Below, piece after piece: positions 1 through 7,668 of a stretch of 64,000 bases of DNA (positions are counted from its first letter, which is position 1; every line of letters begins with the position of its first letter). The notes under the pieces are model-generated. The model saw only the letters and a program-made list of their open reading frames with translations, was not told the origin of the DNA and searched no databases. The translations under genes and the position numbers were made by a program. This stretch comes from Actinomadura viridilutea (GTDB lineage Bacteria > Actinomycetota > Actinomycetes > Streptosporangiales > Streptosporangiaceae). The stretch lies in NCBI GenBank assembly GCA_003001795.1, contig PVNI01000002.1, forward strand, positions 124,001 to 188,000, in the 5' to 3' direction.

Positions 1-1804
1 CCAGCCGGACGCGCGCCGAGGCCGCCCCGGCGGGACGGTCGGCCACCGCCACGGCCAGCCACTCGGCGCGGGCCGCCGCCAGCGCCGACCCCTCGGCGAG
101 GGCGGCGCCCGTGCCGGACGCCATCAGCCAGCCGCCGTCGGGCCGCGCCTTCGCCACGCGCTCGGGGAACGCCAGCGCGACCACCGTGCCCGCCACCGCG
201 TCGTCGTACCCGGGCCCCGTCGGGTCGTCCGGGTTCGACAGGTCGGGCGAGGCCGAACGGAGGTCCGCGGGGAGGGCGTTCTCCAGGCGCCGCGCCTCGT
301 CGCGCCAACGGGCGGCGTAGGCGTCGGGGGGCGGGCCGCCGCGGCGCAGCGTCCGCCACAGCGCGGTCAGGTCGTCGCCCGCGCCGCGGGGCGGCGGCTC
401 GGACAGCAGCGCGACCACCTGCGCGGCGGCGCGTCCGCCGACCCGCGCGGCGCCGTCCACCAGGGCCCGGGCCAGCCTCGGGTGGACGCCGACGCGCACG
501 AAGGCGCGCCCGCGTTCGGTGGCCCTGCCGTCGCCGTCCACCGCGCCGATGGCCCGCAGCGTGTCCCGCGCGGCGCGCATCGCGGCCCGCGGAGGGGCGT
601 CCAGCAGCGCCAGGCCCGCCGCGTCCGGGTCCCCCCAGCAGGCGGCGTGCAGCGCGAAGCCGGTCAGGTCGGCCAGTTCGATCTCGGGGCGGGGGCGGGC
701 GGGCAGCCGTTCGTGCTCTGCCTGGCTCCAGCAGCGGTAGACCGTGCCGGGGGCCTCGCGTCCGGCCCGTCCCGCGCGCTGCTCGGCAGCGGCGCGCGAG
801 GCCCGCACGGTCGTCAGGCCGCCGAGGCCGCGCGCGTGATCGGTACGCGGTTCGCGCGCCAGCCCGGAGTCGACGACGACGCGCACGCCCGGCACGGTGA
901 GGCTCGACTCGGCCACCGACGTCGCCAGCACCACCCGCCGCCGCTCCCCCGGGGCCAGCACGGCGTCCTGCGCCGCGGCGGGCGCCTGGCCGTGCACCTG
1001 CAGCACGTCCACGCCCACGTCGGACAGCAGCCCCGCCACCCGGGCGATCTCCCCCACGCCCGGCAGGAAGCACAGCACGTCGCCGTCGCGTTCGGCCAAG
1101 GCGCGCCGCACGGTGGCGGCGACGTGGGCCAGCAGCGCCGGGTCGACGCGCATGCCGTGCGGCGGCGCGGGCGGCCGCTCCGGCGCCGCCCAGATCACCT
1201 CCACCGGGTGCAGGGCCGCCTCGGATTCCACGACCGGCGCGGGCTCGCCGTCCGCGGCGCCCAGCAGATGCGCCCACGGCGCGGTGTCGGCGGTGGCGGA
1301 CGCGGCGACCAGCCGCAGCTCGGGGCGCAGCGCGGCGCGCACGTCGAGCAGGAACGCCGTCGCGGTGTCGGCGTCCAGGTGCCGCTCGTGGCACTCGTCC
1401 AGGATCACCGCGGCGACGTCGGCGAGCTCGGGCTCGTCGTGCAACCGCCGCAGCAGCACGCCCGTGGTCACCACCTCGACCCGCGAACCGGGGCGGTGCT
1501 CGCCGCGGACGCCGACGCCGACCCGTCCGCCGACCCGCTCGCCGAGCAGCCAGGCCATGCGGCGGGCGGCGGCGCGCGCGGCCAGCCGCCGCGGCTCCAC
1601 CACGACGACCTTCCCGCCGGGGTCGCCGGCGCCGTCGCCCGGCAGCAGGCCCGCCAGCGCGAGCGGGACGAGCGTCGTCTTGCCGGTGCCCGGCGGCGCC
1701 GCCAGCACGGCGACGCCGCGGTCGTCCAACACGGCGCGCAGCCCGGGCAGCGCGCGGCGCACGGGCAGGTCGGACAGGGCTGCTCGGAGGCGTTCGTCGG
1801 ACAC
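1..1804 (-). CDS. hrpB: ATP-dependent RNA helicase HrpB, 3' part cut by window edge
   Basis: DEAH-box superfamily 2 helicase; HrpB proteins are predicted RNA helicases of poorly known role. The GTG start at 1804 opens the frame (VSDERLRAAL...). A Walker A motif GTGKTT lies at residues 39-44, a DECH Walker B motif near residue 140, and SATADT (motif III) follows. The typical motif VI arginine finger region (QRAGRAGRE) is also present. About 601 residues are visible, whereas the family is usually near 830, so the C-terminal HrpB domain is mostly outside the window. It is transcribed away from the NERD gene. Identity as HrpB rather than another DEAH helicase rests on the motif order and on the short N-terminus directly before motif I. 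Confidence 0.85.
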   Translation of the reverse strand, partial: MSDERLRAALSDLPVRRALPGLRAVLDDRGVAVLAAPPGTGKTTLVPLALAGLLPGDGAGDPGGKVVVVEPRRLAARAAARRMAWLLGERVGGRVGVGVRGEHRPGSRVEVVTTGVLLRRLHDEPELADVAAVILDECHERHLDADTATAFLLDVRAALRPELRLVAASATADTAPWAHLLGAADGEPAPVVESEAALHPVEVIWAAPERPPAPPHGMRVDPALLAHVAATVRRALAERDGDVLCFLPGVGEIARVAGLLSDVGVDVLQVHGQAPAAAQDAVLAPGERRRVVLATSVAESSLTVPGVRVVVDSGLAREPRTDHARGLGGLTTVRASRAAAEQRAGRAGREAPGTVYRCWSQAEHERLPARPRPEIELADLTGFALHAACWGDPDAAGLALLDAPPRAAMRAARDTLRAIGAVDGDGRATERGRAFVRVGVHPRLARALVDGAARVGGRAAAQVVALLSEPPPRGAGDDLTALWRTLRRGGPPPDAYAARWRDEARRLENALPADLRSASPDLSNPDDPTGPGYDDAVAGTVVALAFPERVAKARPDGGWLMASGTGAALAEGSALAAARAEWLAVAVADRPAGAASARVRL

Positions 1805-2119
1805 CGCTCCAGTGTGCCGGGCCGCGCGGGGCGGTCACGCCCCACGACCGCCCCGCCGTGTGAGAAATACCACGTAGAAAATACGGCGCGGGGTCTTGCG
1901 GTGATAGTTGCACCGCGCATTTCACCATTGCGGCTAGAACGTTCTAAAGCCGCCGCCGAGAAGACGCGGCAGATATTCCGCGGCGGCGCCGTGACCAGGG
2001 GCATCTCTTCCGCCGCGGTTGCCTTCCCGGGCGATCCCCCTCACCCGGGGGACGACAGCGGGCCGGGGCTCCTGTATCCCCATAATCAACTCGTCAGTGC
2101 AGGCGCAGAGAGGACCGGG
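1805..2119. other. Divergent intergenic region, hrpB / NERD gene
   Basis: No gene is seen. The stretch is clearly more AT-rich than its flanks, as expected for back-to-back promoters. It holds the perfect palindrome TAGAACGTTCTA (1935-1946), flanked by GCGGC and GCCGC so that the symmetry nearly extends outward. A weak -10-like CATAAT sits at 2081-2086 ahead of the NERD gene, without a convincing -35. Confidence 0.5.
1935..1946. promoter_or_regulatory. Palindrome TAGAACGTTCTA, possible operator
   Basis: A perfect 12-bp dyad in the AT-rich divergent promoter region. Flanking GCGGC (1930-1934) and GCCGC (1949-1953) extend the symmetry with one extra A. It does not match the actinobacterial SOS box (GAAC-N4-GTTC) because the two half-sites abut. 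Regulator unknown. Confidence 0.35.
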
Positions 2120-2887
2120 ATGTTCGGCAGCTCCATCTACTTCCGCGACCGGGAGGCCTTCACCGGCGGGTCCCCGCAGGCGGTGTACGAGGAACTGTGG
2201 CAGCGCGGCCAGAAGGCCAGGCTGCGCACCCGCGCGATTCTCGCCGGCACGGCGCTCGTGCTCGGCGCGGTGCTGGTCAACGGCGTCTTCGGCGTCGCGG
2301 CGGCGCTCGTGGTCGCGGCGGCCGACACGGCGCTGCACTGGTGGGTGCACCACCGGTCCCACGTCTGGCGGCGCGGGCTGCGCGGCGACGAGCGGATGGC
2401 CCGGCTGCTGCGGTACACCCTGGAGCTGCGCGGGCACCGGGTCCTGCACACGCGCACCGTCCCCGGCCACGGCACCATCGACCAGCTGCTCGTCGGCCCC
2501 GGCGGGGTGTGGCTGATCCGCAACGACGCCTGGCATCCCGACACCGAGATCAACAGGTTCGGCGGGCGGCTCTTCATCGACGGCCGCACCCGCACCGCGA
2601 TGACCCGCGAGCTGAAGGAGACCGCCGCCACCGCCGGCCGCCTCATCTCCGAACGCGCGGGCATGGAGCTCAAGGTGGTGCCGCTGCACGCGGTGCACGG
2701 CGGAAAGGTCAAGAAGGACCCGTTCACCGCCGACGGGATCGTGTTCGCCCGCCCGCTGCGGCTGCTGCTGTGGATCGTCCGCCACCCGCACGCCGCCCTG
2801 TCCCCCGAGGACGTCGAGACGGTGGCGCGGGCCGCCGTGCACGCCCTGCCCATCGGGGGCCGCACCATGACCTCCGAGGCCGCCTGA
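2120..2887 (+). CDS. NERD-domain membrane-associated protein
   Basis: 255-residue protein starting MFGSSIYFRDREAF at an ATG preceded by GAGAGGACCGGG. Two hydrophobic stretches at about residues 38-72 suggest membrane anchoring. From about residue 95 the sequence reads as a nuclease-related NERD domain: LRYTLELRGHRVLHTRTVPG, then GTIDQLLVGPGGVWLI, which resembles the core 'D-hydrophobic-h-G-G-h' strand of that domain. NERD domains are related to restriction-endonuclease folds but most lack a proven activity. The reading frame is open for 1.6 kb upstream, but that part is antisense to hrpB and is not used. Confidence 0.75.
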   Translation: MFGSSIYFRDREAFTGGSPQAVYEELWQRGQKARLRTRAILAGTALVLGAVLVNGVFGVAAALVVAAADTALHWWVHHRSHVWRRGLRGDERMARLLRYTLELRGHRVLHTRTVPGHGTIDQLLVGPGGVWLIRNDAWHPDTEINRFGGRLFIDGRTRTAMTRELKETAATAGRLISERAGMELKVVPLHAVHGGKVKKDPFTADGIVFARPLRLLLWIVRHPHAALSPEDVETVARAAVHALPIGGRTMTSEAA

Positions 2888-2911
2888 CCGGCGGCGTCCT
2901 GCCACGTTGGG

Positions 2912-2940
2912 CGCCCCGCGCCGCCAGCCCGCGCGGGGCG
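2912..2940. terminator. Hairpin between convergent genes
   Basis: Perfect 10-bp stem CGCCCCGCGC / GCGCGGGGCG with a 9-nt loop, in the 54-bp gap between the NERD gene (+) and the membrane protein gene (-). Position suggests a bidirectional terminator. No T-run is visible. Confidence 0.55.
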
Positions 2941-2941
2941 T

Positions 2942-3367
2942 TCAGCGTGGACGGCGGCCGGTGCGGCGCAGCCAGTACAGACCGATGACCGGCAGCACCA
3001 AGGGCACGAACCCGTACCCCTGGCCGTACACCGACCAGACCGTCTCGTCGGGGAAGGCCTCCTTGTCGGTGAGGCTCAGCGTGCCGACGACGAGCACGCC
3101 CGCCAGCTCGATCGAGCAGGACGCCAGCGCCACGCGCCGCGACGTGCGCCCGCCGAGGGCGAGCGCCACGGTGGCCAGCACGTACACGGCGGCGGCGAAC
3201 GCCGACAGCGAGTAGGCGACGGGCGCGTCGGAGAAGCGGGTGGCGATCTGCACCGCGGCGCGCGCCCCGGCGGCGAGCGCGAAGATCCCGTACACCGCGA
3301 CGAGAATGCGCCCCGGACCGCCGCCCGTCCCGGCCGCCTCCGCCGGCCGAGCCGTCTCCTCAGACAA
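2942..3367 (-). CDS. Small integral membrane protein (4 TM)
   Basis: 141 residues, TTG start inside the 8-bp overlap with the upstream gene (TTGTCTGA). Four hydrophobic segments are visible at about residues 19-42, 51-72, 80-98 and 117-135. A conserved-looking loop YGQGYGFVPLVLPVIGLY precedes the last segment, which ends in a basic tail (RRTGRRPR). No enzymatic motif. It forms a two-gene unit with the adjacent membrane gene; function unknown. Confidence 0.7.
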   Translation of the reverse strand: MSEETARPAEAAGTGGGPGRILVAVYGIFALAAGARAAVQIATRFSDAPVAYSLSAFAAAVYVLATVALALGGRTSRRVALASCSIELAGVLVVGTLSLTDKEAFPDETVWSVYGQGYGFVPLVLPVIGLYWLRRTGRRPR

Positions 3368-3728
3368 CGGCGCCCTCCCACAGCTGCCCGAGACGCACCA
3401 CCATCACCGCCACGGCCAGGCACGCCACCACGATGACCCCCGGGCCCCAGCGGGTCCGTTCGAGCAGCCCCCAGCCCGCGCTCACCACCGGGATGATCAC
3501 GACGCCGATGAGATAGCCGACGAACGTGGCGGTGTCGTCGGGGCCCTTCCCGTCGCCCGCCAGCTTGACGAAGCCGACCGCCATCTGGGCGACCAGCAGC
3601 GCCTCCAGGACGCCCAATGCGGCCAGGTGGTCCCAGCCCATCGCGCGATCACGCAGGGCCGTCACCAGGCTGTAGGCGGCGGCGAGCAGGGCCGCAATGA
3701 TGATCACGGTGGACAGGGCGCTCGACAT
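3360..3728 (-). CDS. Small integral membrane protein (4 TM)
   Basis: 122 residues with ATG start. Four hydrophobic helices are visible at about 4-25, 38-54, 67-86 and 93-112. It is the first gene of a translationally coupled pair (its TGA overlaps the next start). It is divergent from the histidine phosphatase gene with only 56 bp between starts, so the two promoters must lie in that gap. No family recognised. Confidence 0.7.
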   Translation of the reverse strand: MSSALSTVIIIAALLAAAYSLVTALRDRAMGWDHLAALGVLEALLVAQMAVGFVKLAGDGKGPDDTATFVGYLIGVVIIPVVSAGWGLLERTRWGPGVIVVACLAVAVMVVRLGQLWEGAVV

Positions 3729-3784
3729 AGCAGTCCGAGACTACTAGCGGTCGTAGAGCGCCGGCCGTCCGGTCCCGTGGAATC

Positions 3785-4513
3785 ATGAACGGCGTGAACG
3801 CCCTCGAGGAGCTCATCCTGACCCGGCACGGGGAGAGCGCCGGCAACGCCGCCTACCGCGCGGCCCGCGCCGCCGGCGCCGAGGAGGCCGGCATCCCGGA
3901 ACGCGACGCCGACATCCCCCTCACCGAGACCGGGCGGCGGCAGGCCGCCGCCCTCGGCCGCTGGCTGGCGAAGCTGCCCGACGACGAGCGTCCCACCAAG
4001 GTCGTCGCGTCCCCCTACCTGCGCGCCCAGGACACCGCCCGCATCGCCCTGGCGCAGACCCACTTCGGACCGGACGAGCCGGGCGGGCTGCGCATCGAAG
4101 TGGACGAGCGGCTGCGCGACCGGGAGCAGGGCGTCCTGGAGGGCCTCACCTCGCTCGGCGTGGAGCGGCGCCACCCGCAGGAGGCCGCGCGGCTGCGGCG
4201 CCTCGGCAAGTTCTACTACCGCCCGCCGGGCGGCGAGTCATGGGCGGACCTGGCGCTGCGGCTGCGCAGCTTCTACCGCGACCTGGAACTGTCGTCGCCG
4301 GGCGAGCGCGTGCTGATCGTCGCGCACGACGCGGTCGTGGTGACGACCCGCTACATCATCGAGGGCCTGTCCGAGCAGGAGATCATGGAGATCGAGAAGG
4401 AGCCGATCGGCAACTGCTCGGTCTCCCGCTGGCGGCGCCGCGAGGACGCGCTGCGCCCCGTCGTCTTCGACGACCGCGCGCACCTCTTCGAAACCGACCC
4501 GACCACGCCTTAG
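3785..4513 (+). CDS. Histidine phosphatase family protein (phosphoglycerate-mutase-like)
   Basis: 242 residues. The catalytic RHGES motif is at residues 14-18 and the second catalytic histidine lies in VLIVAHDAVV near residue 181, as in cofactor-dependent phosphoglycerate mutase-like and broad-specificity phosphatases. SPYLRAQDTA (substrate phosphate pocket) and the acidic RDREQGVLEG segment are also typical. Substrate cannot be deduced. ATG 3785 is used; GTG 3794 is an alternative and neither has a strong ribosome binding site. Likely a monocistronic cytosolic enzyme. Confidence 0.85.
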   Translation: MNGVNALEELILTRHGESAGNAAYRAARAAGAEEAGIPERDADIPLTETGRRQAAALGRWLAKLPDDERPTKVVASPYLRAQDTARIALAQTHFGPDEPGGLRIEVDERLRDREQGVLEGLTSLGVERRHPQEAARLRRLGKFYYRPPGGESWADLALRLRSFYRDLELSSPGERVLIVAHDAVVVTTRYIIEGLSEQEIMEIEKEPIGNCSVSRWRRREDALRPVVFDDRAHLFETDPTTP

Positions 4514-4760
4514 CGGCACCGGGCCCTCTTCACTCCCTGCGTCCTTTGAACGGCGCGAGGCAGCGCGGCGCCTCGTCCCCCTCCCCGACGAACGTTCGTC
4601 TCCGAATGGGCAGATGCCCTCCGCACCCCGCCCGCCCTTGACGCGGGGTCGCTTGTCCGCGCACGTTCACTGAAACGACGTCATTCGTCAAGGAGGAGTT
4701 CGCCTAGAGTTCAGGCACTGTCCCCTGCTTCGGCATCGATTTCCGTTTCGAGGAGCCTCC

Positions 4761-5309
4761 ATGGCCGTGGTCCCAGGTCTCGTCCGACACGTCGTCGCGG
4801 AGGCGGAGCACCGCCTGCGGCAGGGCTTGGACCTGGTGGCCCGGCTCGGGCCGGACCGGCCCCGCTGGGAGGAGTACGAGGAACGCCTGCGCCGCATGGA
4901 GCAGAGCCTCGACGCTCAGCGGGCGGAGCTGCGCTCGCTGCGGTCCGACCTGGATTCGCTCGTCGCCCAGCTCAACGACCGCGTCCTTCCCCGCCTCGAC
5001 GAACGCATGGACGACACCGAACGCGACCTCGCCGCCGTCGCCTCCGGGGTCTTCCGCCAGGGCCGCGACAGTGCGGCCGACCGCACCCGCCTGGAGACCG
5101 TCGAACAACGCGTCGGCGACCTGCGCGCACGTCTGTCGCGCGTGGAGCAGCGCGTCGGCCTGTGGCGCGACCTCCAGTCCAATCTGGCCCGCCTCGGCGA
5201 GGACCTCGACGCCCTGCGCACCCGTCTCACCTCCGACGACGACGCCGTCGGAGGTGAGACGCGCCCCCTGACCGCCCGCCCTCGCGCAGACCGGAAAACG
5301 GCGTCCTGA
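4761..5309 (+). CDS. Coiled-coil protein of unknown function
   Basis: 182 residues, ATG preceded by GAGGAG. From about residue 30 to 155 the sequence is almost entirely heptad-like, rich in L, R, E and D (EERLRRMEQSLDAQRAEL, then VEQRVGDLRARLSRVEQRVG), predicting long helical coiled coils. No signal peptide or membrane segment. The last 30 residues (TSDDDAVGGETRP...) are encoded over a 16-bp perfect inverted repeat. Function is not recognisable; a scaffolding or filament-type role is only a guess. Confidence 0.65.
   Translation: MAVVPGLVRHVVAEAEHRLRQGLDLVARLGPDRPRWEEYEERLRRMEQSLDAQRAELRSLRSDLDSLVAQLNDRVLPRLDERMDDTERDLAAVASGVFRQGRDSAADRTRLETVEQRVGDLRARLSRVEQRVGLWRDLQSNLARLGEDLDALRTRLTSDDDAVGGETRPLTARPRADRKTAS
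5223..5261 (+). repeat. 16-bp perfect inverted repeat inside the 3' end of a CDS
   Basis: Arms 5223-5238 (CGTCTCACCTCCGACG) and 5246-5261 (its exact reverse complement) with a 7-nt loop. In the mRNA this is a very stable hairpin 48 nt before the stop codon of the coiled-coil gene. No U-tract follows, so it is not a canonical intrinsic terminator. It may act as an RNA-stability or attenuation element. Confidence 0.7.
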
Positions 5310-5456
5310 CCGATCCAACGGTTCGCCGACGGCTATCTGGCCGCGAGCGGCCGTGCCTATCAGAGCGCCAAGCGGCCGGCCGATGCGGCCGATACCGGCT
5401 TTCTGGTCAACGGATCGAGCTGCGATCACCCCGCGGCCGGTGGCGCGTCGGCGTGA
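5310..5456 (+). other. In-frame 48-codon open extension after the coiled-coil gene
   Basis: The frame stays open for 48 codons directly after the TGA at 5307-5309 and ends at TGA 5454-5456. It reads PIQRFADGYLAASGRA... with moderately GC-rich third positions (about 38 of 48). There is no start codon. It could be a stop-readthrough extension, a decayed gene tail, or chance openness in GC-rich DNA. I favour chance or decay. Confidence 0.2.
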
Positions 5457-5498
5457 TCCCGCGTCGGCCGTCGTTCGGCGGGCGTGCAGAATGAGCGC

Positions 5499-6194
5499 AT
5501 GGCACAGACTTCGAGCGTGGACGGCCGCGTGATCGTGGTGGCCGGCGCGGGCGGCCCCGCCGGTCGGGCCGTGGTACGCCGTCTCGCGGCGGGCGGAGCA
5601 CGGGTCGTCGCGGGGGACGTGCGCCCGCGGCAGTGGGACGAGCCGAACGTGCACCCCGCGGTCGTGGACCTGCTCGACGCCGACGGCACCCGGGCGTGGG
5701 CGGAGCGGACCGCCGAAGAGCACGGCGCCGCGGACGGGTTGATCCACCTGGTGGGCGGTTGGCGCGGCGGCAGGACGTTCGCCGACACCGACCTGGCCGA
5801 CTGGACACTGCTGCACGACCTGCTCGTCCGCACCCTGCAGCACACCACGCTCGCCTTCCACGACCAGCTGCGACGCTCCCCCGCCGGACGGTTCGCGATC
5901 GTGTCGCAGCCCGCCGCGCAGCGCCCCGCCCAGGGCAACGCCGCGTACGCGGCGGCCAAGGCGGCGGCCGAGGCGTGGACGCTGGCCCTGGCCGACTCGC
6001 TGTCCGGCACCGCCTCGGCGGCGACGATCTTCGTGGTCAGGGCCCTGCTGACCGACGCCATGAAGCGCGACGCCCCGGACGCCGACTACTCGCGGCACAC
6101 CCACGTCGACGACCTCGCCCAGGCCGTGGCCGAGCTGTGGGACCGCCCCGCCGACGAACTGAACGGACGACGCCTTGACCTCACCGGAGCCTGA
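5499..6194 (+). CDS. SDR-family NAD(P)-dependent oxidoreductase
   Basis: 231 residues. Rossmann-fold short-chain dehydrogenase with a glycine-rich segment VVAGAGGPAGRAV (about residues 12-24) and the active-site pair YAAAKAAAEAW (YxxxK near residue 150). The usual TGxxxGxG is altered to AGAGGPAG. GTG 5484 is an alternative start. The gene overlaps the next one by 20 bp, so the two are probably co-translated. Substrate unknown. Confidence 0.75.
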   Translation: MAQTSSVDGRVIVVAGAGGPAGRAVVRRLAAGGARVVAGDVRPRQWDEPNVHPAVVDLLDADGTRAWAERTAEEHGAADGLIHLVGGWRGGRTFADTDLADWTLLHDLLVRTLQHTTLAFHDQLRRSPAGRFAIVSQPAAQRPAQGNAAYAAAKAAAEAWTLALADSLSGTASAATIFVVRALLTDAMKRDAPDADYSRHTHVDDLAQAVAELWDRPADELNGRRLDLTGA

Positions 6195-7242
6195 CGGCGC
6201 CCCCGGTCCGAGCGCCGGGTTCGCCAGCGACAACTGGGCCGGGGCGCACCCGGAGATCCTCGCCGCCCTGGCCGCCGCCAACGACGGATACCAGCCCGCC
6301 TACGGGGACGACGCGTACACCGCGCGGCTGCGCGAGGTCGTCCGACGGCACTTCGGCGACCAGGCCGAGGTCTTCCCCGTCTTCACCGGCACGGGCGCCA
6401 ACATCGTCGGCCTGCAGGCGATGACGGATCGCTGGAGCTCGGTGATCTGCACCGAGACCTCCCACATCAACGTCGACGAGTGCGGCGCCGCCGAGAAGGT
6501 CGCGGGGATCAAGCTGGTCGCTGTTCCCACCCCGGACGGCAAGCTGACGCCGGACCTGGTGGACAGGTACGCCTGGGGGTGGGGCGACGTGCACCACGCG
6601 CAGCCCGCCGCCGTGTCCCTGACGCAGAGCACCGAACTCGGCACCGTTTACACCCCCGAGCAGCTCGCGGCGGTCACCGCGTGCGCGCATGAGCGCGGCA
6701 TGCGCGTGCACATGGACGGCGCCCGCCTCGCCAACGCGGCCGCCTCGCTCGACGTCCCCCTGCGCGCGCTCACCACCGATGTCGGAGTGGACGTGCTGTC
6801 GTTCGGCGGCACCAAGAACGGCCTGATGATGGGCGAGGCCGTCGTGGTGCTCGACCCCGAGGCGGTGCGCGGCCTGCCGTTCCTGCGCAAGATGGGCATG
6901 CAGCTGGCGTCCAAGATGCGCTTCCTGTCCGCCCAGCTCCTCGCGCTCCTGGACGGCGACCTGTGGCTGCGCAACGCGCGGCACGCCAACGCGATGGCGC
7001 GACGGCTGGCCGACTCGGTCCGGGTCCGGGACCTTCCGGGCGTCGAGATCGTCCGGCCGGTGGAGGCCAATGCGGTCTTCGCCGTCCTGCCGAGGGACGC
7101 CGCCGCCCGCCTGCGCAAGCGCTACGCCTTCCACACCTGGGACGAGCACACCGGCGAGGTCCGCTGGATGTGCTCGTTCGCCACCACGGAAGCGGAGATC
7201 GACGCCTTCGTCACCGCCCTCGCCGAAGAACTGTCCGCTTGA
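6175..7242 (+). CDS. PLP-dependent beta-eliminating lyase / low-specificity threonine aldolase
   Basis: 355 residues from a TTG start that overlaps the SDR gene. It matches the threonine-aldolase-like aminotransferase-fold family: an N-terminal SDNWAGAHPEI segment, TGTGANIVGLQ (cofactor phosphate site), HMDGARLANAA (aspartate contacting the pyridine ring), and the Schiff-base lysine K214 in SFGGTKNGLM. Such enzymes cleave L-threonine or allo-threonine to glycine and acetaldehyde. Pairing with an SDR suggests aldehyde or beta-hydroxy-acid chemistry, but that link is inference. Confidence 0.85.
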   Translation: MTSPEPDGAPGPSAGFASDNWAGAHPEILAALAAANDGYQPAYGDDAYTARLREVVRRHFGDQAEVFPVFTGTGANIVGLQAMTDRWSSVICTETSHINVDECGAAEKVAGIKLVAVPTPDGKLTPDLVDRYAWGWGDVHHAQPAAVSLTQSTELGTVYTPEQLAAVTACAHERGMRVHMDGARLANAAASLDVPLRALTTDVGVDVLSFGGTKNGLMMGEAVVVLDPEAVRGLPFLRKMGMQLASKMRFLSAQLLALLDGDLWLRNARHANAMARRLADSVRVRDLPGVEIVRPVEANAVFAVLPRDAAARLRKRYAFHTWDEHTGEVRWMCSFATTEAEIDAFVTALAEELSA

Positions 7243-7668
7243 CGACCCTTGCGGCACCCTTTCGGTTTCGGAGTTCTGAGTCGGGCCCATGCCATACTGC
7301 GGTCTGCTCTTTTGCCTTTCGCATTTCTGGGGATGCCCGACGCGTCGGCTCACAGGTCCACAGCGGGCGCTTTGACGCCGCCTGCACACCGCAAAGTTGA
7401 AAGCGTCCGCTGCCTGGACGCCACTCCCCCACTTCCGGAACGCGACTTACGCGAACAGCACGGGCATCGTCAGCCACGTGGCAAGCAGAATTCACCGTTC
7501 GACTTCCCCTATCATCGCCCCCTTGCATGCGTAGGAATCACTGGCGTTGAGCGCGCGGACGTTCCGGCGCCGCGGCAGGTTCCCCCTCCTCCCGACATCC
7601 GATGAACGTTAGCCTCTGATGAATCGCCTGGTTGCATAACCTTCAGCCAGGACGTCGACAACTAAGGT
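7243..7668. other. 426-bp intergenic region without a recognised gene
   Basis: Lower GC than its flanks, with no ORF on either strand showing actinobacterial codon bias or a recognisable domain. Near its end is CCTGG-TTGCATAACCTTCAG-CCAGG (about 7628-7652), with an inner GGTTGCATAACC dyad, a possible regulatory site for the following gene. Confidence 0.4.

Noticed and set aside
482..2119. Long N-terminal extension of the NERD gene
   Set aside because: Antisense to hrpB; the ATG at 2120 has a ribosome binding site and starts the homologous part.
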